A stretch of 64,000 nt of DNA from Variovorax davisae (GTDB lineage Bacteria; Pseudomonadota; Gammaproteobacteria; Burkholderiales; Burkholderiaceae_C). Positions 7,906-16,556 of the stretch are shown here, piece after piece. The DNA lies in assembly GCF_030316845.1 (NCBI RefSeq), contig NZ_JASZYS010000001.1, positions 1-64,000 on the forward strand, written 5' to 3'. Under the pieces are notes generated by a model. That model made no database searches and was not told the origin of the DNA. It was given only the letters and a program-made list of their open reading frames with translations. Each line of letters starts with the position of its first letter. The first letter of the stretch is position 1. The position numbers and the translations under genes are program-made.

Positions 7906-8174
7906 CAGCCTACGAGCTGGGGAATGCTCATGAAGAGGGCGCGGATGTAGTCCAGCATCTGGCCGAGCATCCAGGGGCCGGCGATGACCATGGTCGCGAA
8001 CACCGCCAGCAGCTTCGGGATAAAGGACAGCGTGGCCTCGTTGATCTGGGTCGCCGCCTGGAAGATGCTGATGACGAGGCCGACGACCAGTGCCACCAGC
8101 AGCAGCGGTGCGCCGAGCGCGAGCGACACCATGATCGCCTGGTTGCCCATCGACATGATGGTTTCGGGGGTCAT
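7905..8174 (-). CDS. fliQ: Flagellar export gate protein FliQ
   Basis: An 89-residue protein with two membrane segments (about residues 14-38 and 52-76), containing the family stretch SIFQAATQINEATLSFIPK. It packs around FliP/FliR in the export gate. ATG 8174 gives the normal FliQ length; an in-frame upstream start would add only nine non-conserved residues. It overlaps fliR by one base. Unusually for this tight operon, 96 bases separate it from fliP, and they hold a repeat-like element. Confidence 0.95.
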   Translation of the reverse strand: MTPETIMSMGNQAIMVSLALGAPLLLVALVVGLVISIFQAATQINEATLSFIPKLLAVFATMVIAGPWMLGQMLDYIRALFMSIPQLVG

Positions 8175-8190
8175 GTCGGGCCTCCCGCCG

Positions 8191-8258
8191 GGCCGCCCCA
8201 AGGGAGGCCTGCACCCCCTCGGGGGGCAGCGAAGACACGAAGTGCGGAGCGTGGGGGC
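8191..8258. repeat. REP-like intergenic element between fliP and fliQ
   Basis: A GC-rich stretch with an internal hairpin (CCCCC-TC-GGGGG near 8214-8225) and the flanking segments CACGAAGTG and GCGGAGCGTGGGGGC. I remember very similar elements as common in Comamonadaceae intergenic DNA, but this rests on memory, not a search. No second copy was noticed in the window. It splits two otherwise closely packed export-gate genes and would be in the transcript. Confidence 0.55.
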
Positions 8259-8270
8259 ATTCAGTCTCTT

Positions 8271-9029
8271 TCAGGTATAGAAGCTCTGCGCCAGCGCGCC
8301 GATCAGCAGCTGCCAGCCATCGGCCAGCACGAACAGCATCAGCTTGAAGGGCAGGGCGATGCTGGCCGGCGGCACCATCATCATGCCCATCGACATCAGC
8401 ACGCTCGCCACCACCAGGTCGATGATCAGGAACGGAATGAAGATGGTGAAGCCGATCTGGAAGGCGGTCTTCAGTTCGCTGATCACGAACGAAGGCAGCA
8501 GGATGCGCAGCGGCACTTCCTCGGGGCCCTGCATGTCGGGCACCTTGGCGAGCTTGGCGAACAGCGCCAGGTCGTTCTCGCGGGTCTGGCGCAGCATGAA
8601 GGTCTTGAAGGGCTCGATGCCGCGTTCCAGGGCCTTGTCGGCGCTGATCTTGTTTTCGGAGAAGGGCTTGTAGGCCTCGGTGTAGACCTTGTCGAACACT
8701 GGGGACATGACGAAGAAGGTCAGGAACAGCGACAGCCCGACCAGGATCTGGTTCGGTGGCGACGACTGCGTGCCGATCGCGGTGCGCAGCAGCCCCAGCA
8801 CGATCAGGATGCGCGTGAAGCTGGTCATGCACAGCAACAGGGCCGGCAGGAAGGACAGCGAGGTCAGCAGCACCAGCGTCTGGACGCTGAGCGACCAGGT
8901 CTGGCTGCCGCCGGGGCCGGGCGTGCTGATCAGCCCGGGCAGGCCCTGGGTCCAGGCGGCCATCGGCAGCGCGGCCGCGAGCAGCACCAGGCCGGCCTGC
9001 AAGCCGCGGCGAAGAGGCCTGTTCACCAT
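8271..9029 (-). CDS. fliP: Flagellar export gate protein FliP
   Basis: A 252-residue core export-gate protein. It has a cleavable-type N-terminal signal (residues about 1-28), then the family block [20 protein letters not shown], a central soluble segment with [17 protein letters not shown], and the C-terminal [17 protein letters not shown] and SMGMMMVPP motifs. All FliP hallmarks are present and the length is normal. The start overlaps the fliO stop by 7 bases. FliP pentamers with FliR and FliQ form the channel through which rod, hook and filament subunits pass. Confidence 0.97.
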   Translation of the reverse strand: MVNRPLRRGLQAGLVLLAAALPMAAWTQGLPGLISTPGPGGSQTWSLSVQTLVLLTSLSFLPALLLCMTSFTRILIVLGLLRTAIGTQSSPPNQILVGLSLFLTFFVMSPVFDKVYTEAYKPFSENKISADKALERGIEPFKTFMLRQTRENDLALFAKLAKVPDMQGPEEVPLRILLPSFVISELKTAFQIGFTIFIPFLIIDLVVASVLMSMGMMMVPPASIALPFKLMLFVLADGWQLLIGALAQSFYT

Positions 9030-9436
9030 GACGCGGGACGGGCCTTGCCGGTCAGCGATTCGCGCAGCTTCTGCGCGAACAGGTCGACCGGGTTGCGTGC
9101 CGCCGAAGCCGGCTCGGCGGCGGCGCTGGCCACCGCCTGCGCGGGCAGCGAATGCAGGGTGTGGACCTGGCTGGCCGTCACGCCCAGCACCAGCCAGGTG
9201 CCCGCGACCTCGACCACCACCACCCGCTCGCGCTGGCCGACGCTGGCGCTGGACACGACCTTGACCACCTGGCCGCCGCCGCCGAAGCGCTGCAGCCCGA
9301 AGCGGCGCGCCAGCCAGGCGCAGCCGAAGATCAGGCCGAGCACCACCAGCATGCCGAAGCCGGCCTGCAGCAGGCCCGAGGCGCCGACCGCCGGCGCCAT
9401 CTCGACCGCATGGGAAGGCACCGTGGGCAAGCTCAT
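9023..9436 (-). CDS. fliO: Flagellar biosynthesis protein FliO
   Basis: A 137-residue bitopic membrane protein that helps FliP assemble into the export gate. One membrane segment (about residues 22-42, [21 protein letters not shown]) is followed by the typical FliO cytoplasmic domain with [20 protein letters not shown] and [16 protein letters not shown]. The C-terminal tail is Ala-rich. It overlaps fliN by 4 bases and fliP by 7, consistent with coupled translation. Confidence 0.93.
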   Translation of the reverse strand: MSLPTVPSHAVEMAPAVGASGLLQAGFGMLVVLGLIFGCAWLARRFGLQRFGGGGQVVKVVSSASVGQRERVVVVEVAGTWLVLGVTASQVHTLHSLPAQAVASAAAEPASAARNPVDLFAQKLRESLTGKARPASW

Positions 9437-9867
9437 GAACGTGCCAGCTTCTGCATCCGCTCCGACGGCGTGATGATGTCGGTCAGCCGGATGCCGTACT
9501 TGTCGTTGACGACCACCACTTCGCCCTGGGCGATCAGGTAGCCGTTGATCAGCACGTCGAGCGGCTGGCCGGCCAGGCCGTCGAGCTCGACCACCGAGCC
9601 CTGCGACAGCTGCAGCAGGCTCTTGATGGTGATGCGCGTGCGGCCGATCTCGGCGGTCAGCTGCACCGGCACGTCCATCACGCGCGCGATGTCCACGGCG
9701 GAGACGCTGGCGGTGGAGGCCGGCTCCTGGATCTGCTGGAAGACCTGTGCCGCGGCGGGCGCCGGCACGGGTTCGGCCGCCGGTGCGGCGGGCGTGGCGG
9801 CGGTCTGCTCGGCCAGCGCGCTGGCCCAGTCGTCCGCGTCGCTGGCGGAGGAAATGTTGTCAGTCAT
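9433..9867 (-). CDS. fliN: Flagellar motor switch protein FliN
   Basis: A 144-residue C-ring protein. The first 60 residues are an Ala/Pro-rich variable region. The SpoA domain follows at about 62-140, with [39 protein letters not shown] and [17 protein letters not shown]. FliN tetramers form the base of the C-ring, take part in switching with FliM and dock FliH-FliI export complexes. The gene overlaps fliM by 8 bases and fliO by 4. Confidence 0.96.
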   Translation of the reverse strand: MTDNISSASDADDWASALAEQTAATPAAPAAEPVPAPAAAQVFQQIQEPASTASVSAVDIARVMDVPVQLTAEIGRTRITIKSLLQLSQGSVVELDGLAGQPLDVLINGYLIAQGEVVVVNDKYGIRLTDIITPSERMQKLARS

Positions 9868-10861
9868 GGTCGTTCTTCACATCGCTGTCTTGGTGGGAGA
9901 TCATGTTTTGCACGCGCAGGGCGTAGCGGTCGTTCGAGGTGCCGAAGCCGCACTCCATCACCGGCACGCCGTCGACCCGGGCGATGACGGAGGACGGCAG
10001 CTCGATCGGCAGCACGTCGCCGACCTGGAGCTTCAGGACCTCGCCGATGGTCGAGGACATCTTGACGAAGTCCGCGGTCAGCTCGACGTCGGCGGCCTGC
10101 ATCTGCCTGGACATCTGCTTGACCCAGCGCTTGTCGATCTCGACCTCGTCCTGGATCGGGTTCGACAGCAGGTCGCGGATCGGCTCGATCATCGAGTAGG
10201 GGATGCATACGTGCAGGAAGCCGCCGATGGGGCCGAACTCGATCTGCAGCGTGGTGTTGATCACCACCTCGTTGGGCGCCACGATGTTGGCCAGCTTGCC
10301 GTGCATCTCGGCGCGCACGTAGTCGAAGTCGAGCGGGTAGACCGGCTGCCAGGCCTCGCCATAGCACTGCAGCGAGAGGTCGAGCAGGCGCTTGATGATG
10401 CGCTGCTCGGTGCGCGTGAAATCGCGCCCCTCGACCCGCACGTGGTAGCGGCCATCGCTGCCGAAGAGGTTGTCGACCACCAGGAAGACCAGCTTCGGAT
10501 CGAACACGAACAGCGCCGTGCCGCGCAGCGGCTTCATGTGCATCATGTTGATGTTGGCCGGCACCGGCAGGTGGCGCACGAACTCGGCGTACTGCTGGAT
10601 CTGCACCGGCCCGACCGAGATGTCGGGACTGCGGCGCATGAAGTTCAGCAGCGCGCTGCGCAGGCCGCGCGCGAAGCGTTCGTTGATGACCTCCAGCGTG
10701 TGCATGCGGCTGCGCACGACCCGGTCGGGCGCGCCGAGGTCGTAGGCCGGCAGGCCGTCCGACGGCTTGGCCGGCTTGGAGGTCTGGTCGACGCTGCCGC
10801 CGGTGACGCCTTGCAGCAGGGCATCGACCTCGTCCTGCGAGAGGACTTGTTCATAGGCCAT
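9860..10861 (-). CDS. fliM: Flagellar motor switch protein FliM
   Basis: A 333-residue C-ring protein that binds phosphorylated CheY. The N-terminal CheY-binding peptide LSQDEVDALLQGV is at residues about 7-19. The middle domain contains GTALFVFDPKLVFLVVDNLFG and the C-terminal SpoA domain ends near GFGTSNDRYALRVQNMI. Length and motifs match the family. It lies 21 bases after fliL and overlaps fliN. CheY, CheZ and CheA, which set its state, are encoded at 28320-35499. Confidence 0.97.
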   Translation of the reverse strand: MAYEQVLSQDEVDALLQGVTGGSVDQTSKPAKPSDGLPAYDLGAPDRVVRSRMHTLEVINERFARGLRSALLNFMRRSPDISVGPVQIQQYAEFVRHLPVPANINMMHMKPLRGTALFVFDPKLVFLVVDNLFGSDGRYHVRVEGRDFTRTEQRIIKRLLDLSLQCYGEAWQPVYPLDFDYVRAEMHGKLANIVAPNEVVINTTLQIEFGPIGGFLHVCIPYSMIEPIRDLLSNPIQDEVEIDKRWVKQMSRQMQAADVELTADFVKMSSTIGEVLKLQVGDVLPIELPSSVIARVDGVPVMECGFGTSNDRYALRVQNMISHQDSDVKNDHD

Positions 10862-10882
10862 GGGTGGCTCGCCTGTTGGGGG

Positions 10883-11368
10883 TCACTGCACCACGAAGGT
10901 GTTGAAGGCGACGCTGGTGATGCCCTGCTCGGGCAGGTCGGCGTTGAGCGGCCGGTTCAGCTCGGTGCGGATCTCCTCGGCCAGCTTGGACTTGTCGTCC
11001 GGCGAGACCAGCGAGTCGGCGGTCCGGTTCGACATCAGCATCAGGGCCCGGCTGCGCAGCTCCGGCATGAACTCGGTGATCTGCGCCTTCGATGGCTCGC
11101 CGCGCACCTTGAGCGCCATGCCGACGTGCAGGAACTTGGCGCGGCCTTCGCCCTGCAGGTTGACGGTGAACGGTTCCAGGGTCACGAAGATCGGCTTTTC
11201 GGGCACCGGCTTGGCGGCCTCGGTCGGGTGCGCCGCGGCGGCCTTGGGGCCGAGGAAGACGTAGGCGACCGCGCCGGCGGCCAGCAGGCTGACCCCGATC
11301 AGGAGGCCGATCAGCAGCTTCGAGGAACGAGGCGCGGCGGCGGTGGAAGCGTTGGGAGTGGTGGCCAT
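10883..11368 (-). CDS. fliL: Flagellar basal body-associated protein FliL
   Basis: A 161-residue inner-membrane protein with one N-terminal membrane segment (about residues 18-40, LLIGLLIGVSLLAAGAVAYV) and a periplasmic domain that starts around PIFVTLEPFTVNL and ends EQGITSVAFNTFVVQ, the usual FliL end. FliL associates with the MotAB stator and supports motor torque. A 117-bp gap separates it from the upstream fliK, the largest inside this operon, so an internal promoter for fliLMNOPQR is possible, though no clear consensus is visible. Confidence 0.94.
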   Translation of the reverse strand: MATTPNASTAAAPRSSKLLIGLLIGVSLLAAGAVAYVFLGPKAAAAHPTEAAKPVPEKPIFVTLEPFTVNLQGEGRAKFLHVGMALKVRGEPSKAQITEFMPELRSRALMLMSNRTADSLVSPDDKSKLAEEIRTELNRPLNADLPEQGITSVAFNTFVVQ

Positions 11369-11485
11369 GGTGAAGTTCGATTAACTTGTTCGGTCTATTC
11401 TTTGCGAACTGAAGGCTGGGCGAACGGTCGATCAGGGACGGAAAAGCGCCTCAGATCCGTTCATTGCCTTCTGTCTCGCAAGCGC

Positions 11486-12847
11486 TCAGGCGAAGGTGTC
11501 CAGGCCGGCGTTCGCCGCCCGCGAGGCACGGGCCGGGGACACAGGCTGCTCTGCGGCCGCGGCGGCATCGACGCCCTGTCCGGCACCGGGGTAGGCCGGC
11601 TGGCCGGACGAGCGTCCCGGGTTCTGCTCGGCGAACCCGCCCTGCGGCGAGGGCTGGCGGCTTTCGGCGCCGACCGAGGTGTGGCCCAGGCTGATGCCCT
11701 GGTCGGCCAGCGTCGTGCGCAGCTGCGGCAGGGCGGCCTCGACCGCCTTGCGCACGCCTTCGTGCGCCGAGACGAACATCGCCTGGGCCTGGTTGTCGCC
11801 CATCGTCAGCGTCACCTTGAGCGGGCCGAGGCCGGCCGGGTTGAGGTTCAGCTCGGCCACCTGGTGGCCGCTGGCGCTCATGCGGATCATCTGCTGGCCG
11901 ATCGCGGGGCCCCACTCGTGGCTGCCCACGGGCGGGGCGACCGACAGCACGGGCGTGGCGTTGGCGGTGGCGGCGGCACGGTCGGCCGTGGCCGGCAGCG
12001 CCGAGGCGACGGGCTGCAGCGTCGGCGCGCTCGATGCAGCGTCGGCGTCGAGCGGCTCGGCGGCCTTGGGCCCGGCCGCGACCGCGATCGAGGTCGCGGC
12101 GCCGGCGGCGGCCTGGACCGTCGCGGTCTTGGGCGCGTCGGTGGGCGCCGCGGCGGCTGCGGCGACGGCCTCGCCGGCGGCCGGTGTCGCGGCCTTGGCG
12201 CCAGCCACCGGCGGCACGAACGAGGAAGCCAGTGGCGCGGCGGCCGGCTGCGCAGCAGCTTGCGCGGCGTCGGCCGCCGGTTGCGCCACGGCGGTCCGGC
12301 TGGCCGCATCGGCCGCGCCGGCGGTCCGGGCCGCGGGGACAGCGGCCGGGGCATCGGCCTTCGCCTGCGGGTCGCCGGCCGCAGCCGGCGCCGCCGCTTC
12401 GGCGTCTGCGGCCTGCGAGGCCACGGCGGCCGCGTCCTCGGCGGTGGTCAATGGGGTGGCCGAGGCGTCCGCCGCGGCGCCGTCCGGCAGCACGCCGGTG
12501 GGGGCGGTGCCGGCGCCGGCCGCGTTGCCGGTGGCCCGGCGGCCATCGGCCGGGGTGCCGACGATCGGCGCCGCGATCGGCGCGGCCAGCGGTGCCAGCA
12601 TGGCCAGCACGTCGGCCGCGCTGAGTTCGCTCTTGCGCTCGCCGTCGCGCACCGGGCGCCGGGGCGCGGTGGTCTCGGTCGCGGCATCGGCCGCGGCCGC
12701 CTTCGGGGTGCCGCTGCCGGCGCGCGAGCGCTCGAGCATCGCGCCGAAGCTGCGGCCGTCGGGCTCCTCGGCACTGCGGCCACGGGGCCCGGCCTGCGAG
12801 GCTTGCGGGCTGGCGAGATTGACGGAGGGCGAAATGAGTGTGGGCAT
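11486..12847 (-). CDS. fliK: Flagellar hook-length control protein FliK
   Basis: A 453-residue secreted ruler protein. Residues about 1-320 form a long, low-complexity Ala/Pro-rich region that measures hook length. The C-terminal Flg_hook domain (about 330-420) has the hallmark HQVAELNLNPAGLGPLKVTL and then FVSAHEGVRKAVEAALPQLR. This domain contacts FlhB to switch export from hook to filament substrates. The start at 12847 (MPTLISPSVNLAS) is chosen because the frame upstream is fliJ antiparallel to its coding sense. A second FliK-like gene lies at 23534. Confidence 0.93.
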   Translation of the reverse strand: MPTLISPSVNLASPQASQAGPRGRSAEEPDGRSFGAMLERSRAGSGTPKAAAADAATETTAPRRPVRDGERKSELSAADVLAMLAPLAAPIAAPIVGTPADGRRATGNAAGAGTAPTGVLPDGAAADASATPLTTAEDAAAVASQAADAEAAAPAAAGDPQAKADAPAAVPAARTAGAADAASRTAVAQPAADAAQAAAQPAAAPLASSFVPPVAGAKAATPAAGEAVAAAAAAPTDAPKTATVQAAAGAATSIAVAAGPKAAEPLDADAASSAPTLQPVASALPATADRAAATANATPVLSVAPPVGSHEWGPAIGQQMIRMSASGHQVAELNLNPAGLGPLKVTLTMGDNQAQAMFVSAHEGVRKAVEAALPQLRTTLADQGISLGHTSVGAESRQPSPQGGFAEQNPGRSSGQPAYPGAGQGVDAAAAAEQPVSPARASRAANAGLDTFA

Positions 12848-12867
12848 GGGCGAATCCGGTCGGGACT

Positions 12868-13323
12868 TCAAAGGGTCGGATGGGCGGCGCGGTCGAAGAA
12901 CTTCCGGGCCGCGCGTTCGTCGCTGTCGCGCTGTTCGCGCTTGGCCTGCAACAGCATTTCCTGGCGGCGCACGCGCTCGGCCAGGGTGTCGAAGGAGTTG
13001 AGGCGGCGCTTGTGGTGCTGCCAGTCGCTGCGGCCGTGGTCGAGCCGGCTGTCGGCCTGGGCCACGATCGCGCGCTGCTGCTCGATCGCGCCGTCGAGGG
13101 TGCCGAGGAAGGCCTGGAAGTTGCGCCACTGGGCGGTCGGCAGGCCCTTGTTCATGAGCTGGTGCAGCTGGTCGTAGTAGTCCTGGCGGTACTGCAGCAG
13201 CAGTTCGAGCTTCTGGCCGGCCCCGAGCCGGGCGCTCTGCAGGGCGCCGAGGCGGCGCGCGGCCTCGTCGGTCTGGGTCCGTGCCAGATCGGTCAGGGTG
13301 TCGAGCGGGAGTTTCTGGGCCAT
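12868..13323 (-). CDS. fliJ: Flagellar export chaperone FliJ
   Basis: A 151-residue, almost entirely helical protein expected to form the antiparallel coiled coil of FliJ, the stalk-like subunit that sits in the FliI ATPase ring and links it to FlhA. Typical features are the N-terminal LDTLTDLARTQTDEAARRL, the central YDQLHQLMNKG, and a C-terminal charged stretch ending KREQRDSDERAARKFFDRA. It is 16 bases after fliI and 20 before fliK. Confidence 0.92.
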   Translation of the reverse strand: MAQKLPLDTLTDLARTQTDEAARRLGALQSARLGAGQKLELLLQYRQDYYDQLHQLMNKGLPTAQWRNFQAFLGTLDGAIEQQRAIVAQADSRLDHGRSDWQHHKRRLNSFDTLAERVRRQEMLLQAKREQRDSDERAARKFFDRAAHPTL

Positions 13324-13339
13324 CGGTGTCCTTCCTTGC

Positions 13340-14749
13340 TCAGGCGGGTTCGAACAGCTTCGTCATGCGCGCGATCGACGCCGGGTAGTCGGTGGCCTCT
13401 TCCATCGACTGCTGCAGGAAGGCCTCGATGCGCGGGTACATCGCGATCGCCTGGTCCAGCTGCAGGTCGTGGCCGGGCGCGTAGGCGCCGACGCTGATCA
13501 GGTCGCGGTTGCGCTGGTAGCGCGACAGCATCTGCTTGAAGCGGCGCACGGTGTCGAACTGCGAGGGCGGGATCAGCGCCGTCATCGCCCGGCTGATCGA
13601 GGCCTCGATGTCGATCGCCGGGTAGTGGCCGGCCTCGGCCAGGGTGCGCGACAGCACCACGTGGCCGTCGAGGATGGCGCGGGCCGAGTCGGCGATCGGG
13701 TCCTGCTGGTCGTCGCCTTCCGAGAGCACGGTGTAGAAGGCGGTGATCGAGCCGCCGCGGCCGTCGGCATCGCGGGCACCGTTGCCGGCGCGCTCGACCA
13801 GCGCCGGCAGCTTGGCGAACACCGAGGGCGGATAGCCCTTGGTGGCCGGCGGCTCGCCGACCGCGAGCGCGATCTCGCGCTGCGCCATCGCATAGCGCGT
13901 GAGCGAGTCCATGATCAGCAGCACGTCCTTGCCGAGGTCGCGGAAGTACTCGGCCAGGCAGGTCGCGTAGGCGGCGCCCTGCAGCCGCAGCAGCGGCGAG
14001 TTGTCGGCCGGCGCGGCGACCACCACCGCCCGCGCCAGGCCTTCCTCGCCGAGCGTGTTCTCGATGAAGTCCTTGACCTCGCGGCCGCGCTCGCCGATCA
14101 GGCCGACGACGATCACTTCGGCGCTGGTGTAGCGGGCCATCATGCCCAGCAGCACGCTCTTGCCGACGCCGGAGCCGGCGAACAGGCCCATGCGCTGGCC
14201 GCGGCCGACCGTGAGCATCGAATTGATGGCGCGCACGCCGACGTCCAGCACCGAGTCGATCGGCGCCCGCGTGAGCGGATTGACCGGCGGCGACGACAGC
14301 GGCACCTTGCGGCTGATGTCGAGCGGACCCAGACCGTCGAGCGGCCGGCCCACGGCGTCGACCACCCGGCCGAGCATGCCCTCGCCGACCGGCAGCCGCT
14401 TGGTGTGGGCCTCGCCGGCCAGGCCCGAGCCGGGCGCGGCGCTGCGCGGAAACACCCGGGCGCCGGGCACCAGCCCGGCCACTTCGGTCTGCGGCATCAG
14501 GAACAGCCGGTCGCCGGCGAAACCGACCACCTCGGCCTCGGCATGGCGCTGCGGATGGCCGGGCGGCAGTTCGATCAGGCAGTCGCTGCCGACCGGCAGC
14601 TGCAGGCCGACGGCCTCCAGCACCAGGCCGACGGCGCGCGTCAGGCGGCCCGAATGGGCCGTCATCGCGCACTGGCTGACATCGCTGCGGGCCCGCGCGA
14701 GCGTGCTCAGCAGCGATTGCAGATGGGGGTTGGGCGCGAGGCTGGTCAT
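13340..14749 (-). CDS. fliI: Flagellum-specific ATPase FliI
   Basis: A 469-residue F1-beta-like ATPase that powers and organises flagellar export. Walker A is [15 protein letters not shown] (about residues 178-192) and Walker B is [12 protein letters not shown] (about 264-275). The conserved [15 protein letters not shown] and [16 protein letters not shown] segments are also present. The N-terminal 100 residues match the beta-barrel domain. The gene lies 3 bases after fliH, its negative regulator, and 16 before fliJ. Confidence 0.97.
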   Translation of the reverse strand: MTSLAPNPHLQSLLSTLARARSDVSQCAMTAHSGRLTRAVGLVLEAVGLQLPVGSDCLIELPPGHPQRHAEAEVVGFAGDRLFLMPQTEVAGLVPGARVFPRSAAPGSGLAGEAHTKRLPVGEGMLGRVVDAVGRPLDGLGPLDISRKVPLSSPPVNPLTRAPIDSVLDVGVRAINSMLTVGRGQRMGLFAGSGVGKSVLLGMMARYTSAEVIVVGLIGERGREVKDFIENTLGEEGLARAVVVAAPADNSPLLRLQGAAYATCLAEYFRDLGKDVLLIMDSLTRYAMAQREIALAVGEPPATKGYPPSVFAKLPALVERAGNGARDADGRGGSITAFYTVLSEGDDQQDPIADSARAILDGHVVLSRTLAEAGHYPAIDIEASISRAMTALIPPSQFDTVRRFKQMLSRYQRNRDLISVGAYAPGHDLQLDQAIAMYPRIEAFLQQSMEEATDYPASIARMTKLFEPA

Positions 14750-14752
14750 GGC

Positions 14753-15571
14753 TCAGACCTCCTGGGCGTCGACGTCGCGGTGCAGGGCCGCGGTCACGCT
14801 CTTCCAGCGGGTCTCGAGGCTGGCGTCCATCTCGCCGGTGGCCGACTGCACGCGGCAGCCGCCGCGGGTCATCGTCTCGTCGGGCCGGACCTGCCAGCCG
14901 GCGGCCTGCAGCTCGTTGCCGAGGCTGTTGCGGACCAGCGCCACGTCGTCCGGATGCAGCAGCAGCCGCGGCTCGCCCTGCAGCGCCGGTTCGGCATGCA
15001 GCAGGTCCTGCACCATCGGCAGCACCCATTCGGGTTCGGCGCGCAGGGTGCGATGCACCACCTGGCGCGCGACGTCGAGCGCCAGCGTGAGCACCGCGTC
15101 GGCCAGCTCGCTGTCGGCGCGCCGCAGCGCGGCGGGCAGGCTGGCGGCCAGCGCGCGCAACTGTTCGGCATGCACGCTGGCCGCGGCCAGGCCGGCCGCC
15201 AGCCCCTCGGTGCGGCCCTGCGCATAGCCTTCGGCATGGCCCTTGGCGTGGCCTTCGCGCCGGCCTTCGGCGTCGCCGGCGCTGCGCGCCTCGCGGCGCA
15301 GGCTCACCAGCTCGGCGGCATGCAGCAGCGCCACCGACGGCGGTGCTTCGACAGCCGGCGGCACGCTGCCGCGGCCGGCGGGGCCCGGGGCAGGGCGCGG
15401 CGCCGGTTCGTCCAGCGTGTCCATCTCCCAGCGTTGCCAGGCCGACAGCACCGGCTTGGCCGGCTTGGCGCTGGCCGCGCTGCGCACGGGCGGCGCGTAG
15501 GCCGTGGCCATGCGCGAGCGCGTGCCGAAGGGCGACGCGGCGGCGGAGGAGGGGTACTTAGACGAAGTCAT
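14753..15571 (-). CDS. fliH: Flagellar assembly protein FliH
   Basis: A 272-residue regulator of FliI that tethers the ATPase to FliN at the C-ring. The N-terminal third is Ala/Pro-rich. The centre (about residues 115-150) has the FliH-type GxxxG-like helix AEGRREGHAKGHAEGYAQG, and the C-terminal domain (about 165-272) shows LALDVARQVVHRTL, LLLHPDDVALV and RGGCRVQSATGEMDASL. ATG 15571 lies within the 3' end of fliG (14-base overlap), which supports it over the upstream in-frame alternative. Confidence 0.94.
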   Translation of the reverse strand: MTSSKYPSSAAASPFGTRSRMATAYAPPVRSAASAKPAKPVLSAWQRWEMDTLDEPAPRPAPGPAGRGSVPPAVEAPPSVALLHAAELVSLRREARSAGDAEGRREGHAKGHAEGYAQGRTEGLAAGLAAASVHAEQLRALAASLPAALRRADSELADAVLTLALDVARQVVHRTLRAEPEWVLPMVQDLLHAEPALQGEPRLLLHPDDVALVRNSLGNELQAAGWQVRPDETMTRGGCRVQSATGEMDASLETRWKSVTAALHRDVDAQEV

Positions 15572-16556
15572 CGGTGCCCGGCGCAGCAATCACGATTTCG
15601 CCGGCTTCCGCCAGGCGGCGCGCGACCTGCAGGATCGCCTTCTGTTCGGTCTCGACCTGCGAGACGCGCACCGGCCCGCTGAGCTCCATGTCCTCGCGCA
15701 GCGTCTCGGCGGCGCGCTGCGACATGTTGGCCAGGAACTTGTCGCGCAGCTCTTGCGGCGCGCCCTTGAGCGCGATGATGAGCGAGTCGGATTCGATGTC
15801 CTTGAGCAGGCGCTGGATGCTGCGGTCTTCCAGGCTCAGCAGGTTCTCGAACACGAACATCTCGTCGATGATCCGCTGCGCCAGCGCCTCGTCGTGCTCG
15901 CGCACATGGGCGATCGCTTCCTCTTCCTGGGTGCTGTTCATCAGGTTGACGATCTCGGCCGCGGTCCGCACGCCGCCCAGGCGGCTGCGCTTCAGGCCCT
16001 GGCCCGAGAGCATCTCGGTCAGCACGTCGGTCAGCTCGTGCAGCGCCGACGGCTGGACGCCGCCGAACGTGGCCACGCGCATGATGACGTCGTGGCGCAG
16101 GCGCGTCGGCAGCTTCTCGAGCACCTCCGAGGCCTTCATGCGGTCCAGGTGAATCAGCACGGTCGCCAGGATCTGCGGATGCTCGTCGCGGATCAGCTCG
16201 GCCACCTCGCTGGCCTCGAGCTGGTTCAGCCGCTCGATGCCGCTGTGCGGCTCGTCGTTCTGCAGGATGTCTTCCAGCAGGTTGCTGGCGCGGTCGTCGC
16301 CCAGCGCCTTCTTGAGCACGGCGCGGATGTAGCTGCTGGAGCCCAGGTGCAGCGCCGACAGCTGCTCGGTCTCGTGGCGGAACTCGGACAGCACCGTGTT
16401 CAGCTCGTTCTTGGAGACCGAGGCGAGCTTGGCCATCGCCAGGCCGAGGGTCTGGACCTCGCTGGTGGCGAGGTGGGCCAGCGCCGCGGCGGCGCGGTCT
16501 TCACCGAGGGCCATCAACAGGATGGCGCTCTTGCGGGTTCCGATTTCACTGATCAT
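15558..16556 (-). CDS. fliG: Flagellar motor switch protein FliG
   Basis: A 332-residue rotor protein on which the stator acts. The N-terminal FliF-binding domain begins KSAILLMALGEDRAAAAL. The middle domain has the EHPQILATVL motif, and the C-terminal torque domain has the charged ridge (DKFLANMSQRAAETLREDM). It overlaps fliF by 11 bases and fliH by 14. The stator genes motA and motB are at 26454-28267. Confidence 0.97.
   Translation of the reverse strand: MISEIGTRKSAILLMALGEDRAAAALAHLATSEVQTLGLAMAKLASVSKNELNTVLSEFRHETEQLSALHLGSSSYIRAVLKKALGDDRASNLLEDILQNDEPHSGIERLNQLEASEVAELIRDEHPQILATVLIHLDRMKASEVLEKLPTRLRHDVIMRVATFGGVQPSALHELTDVLTEMLSGQGLKRSRLGGVRTAAEIVNLMNSTQEEEAIAHVREHDEALAQRIIDEMFVFENLLSLEDRSIQRLLKDIESDSLIIALKGAPQELRDKFLANMSQRAAETLREDMELSGPVRVSQVETEQKAILQVARRLAEAGEIVIAAPGTDDFV

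Noticed and set aside
9545..13177. A 1210-codon open frame on the plus strand antiparallel to fliN-fliJ
   Set aside because: It is the mirror of well-conserved flagellar genes in GC-rich DNA; the translation is His/Arg/Gly-rich without any family motif.
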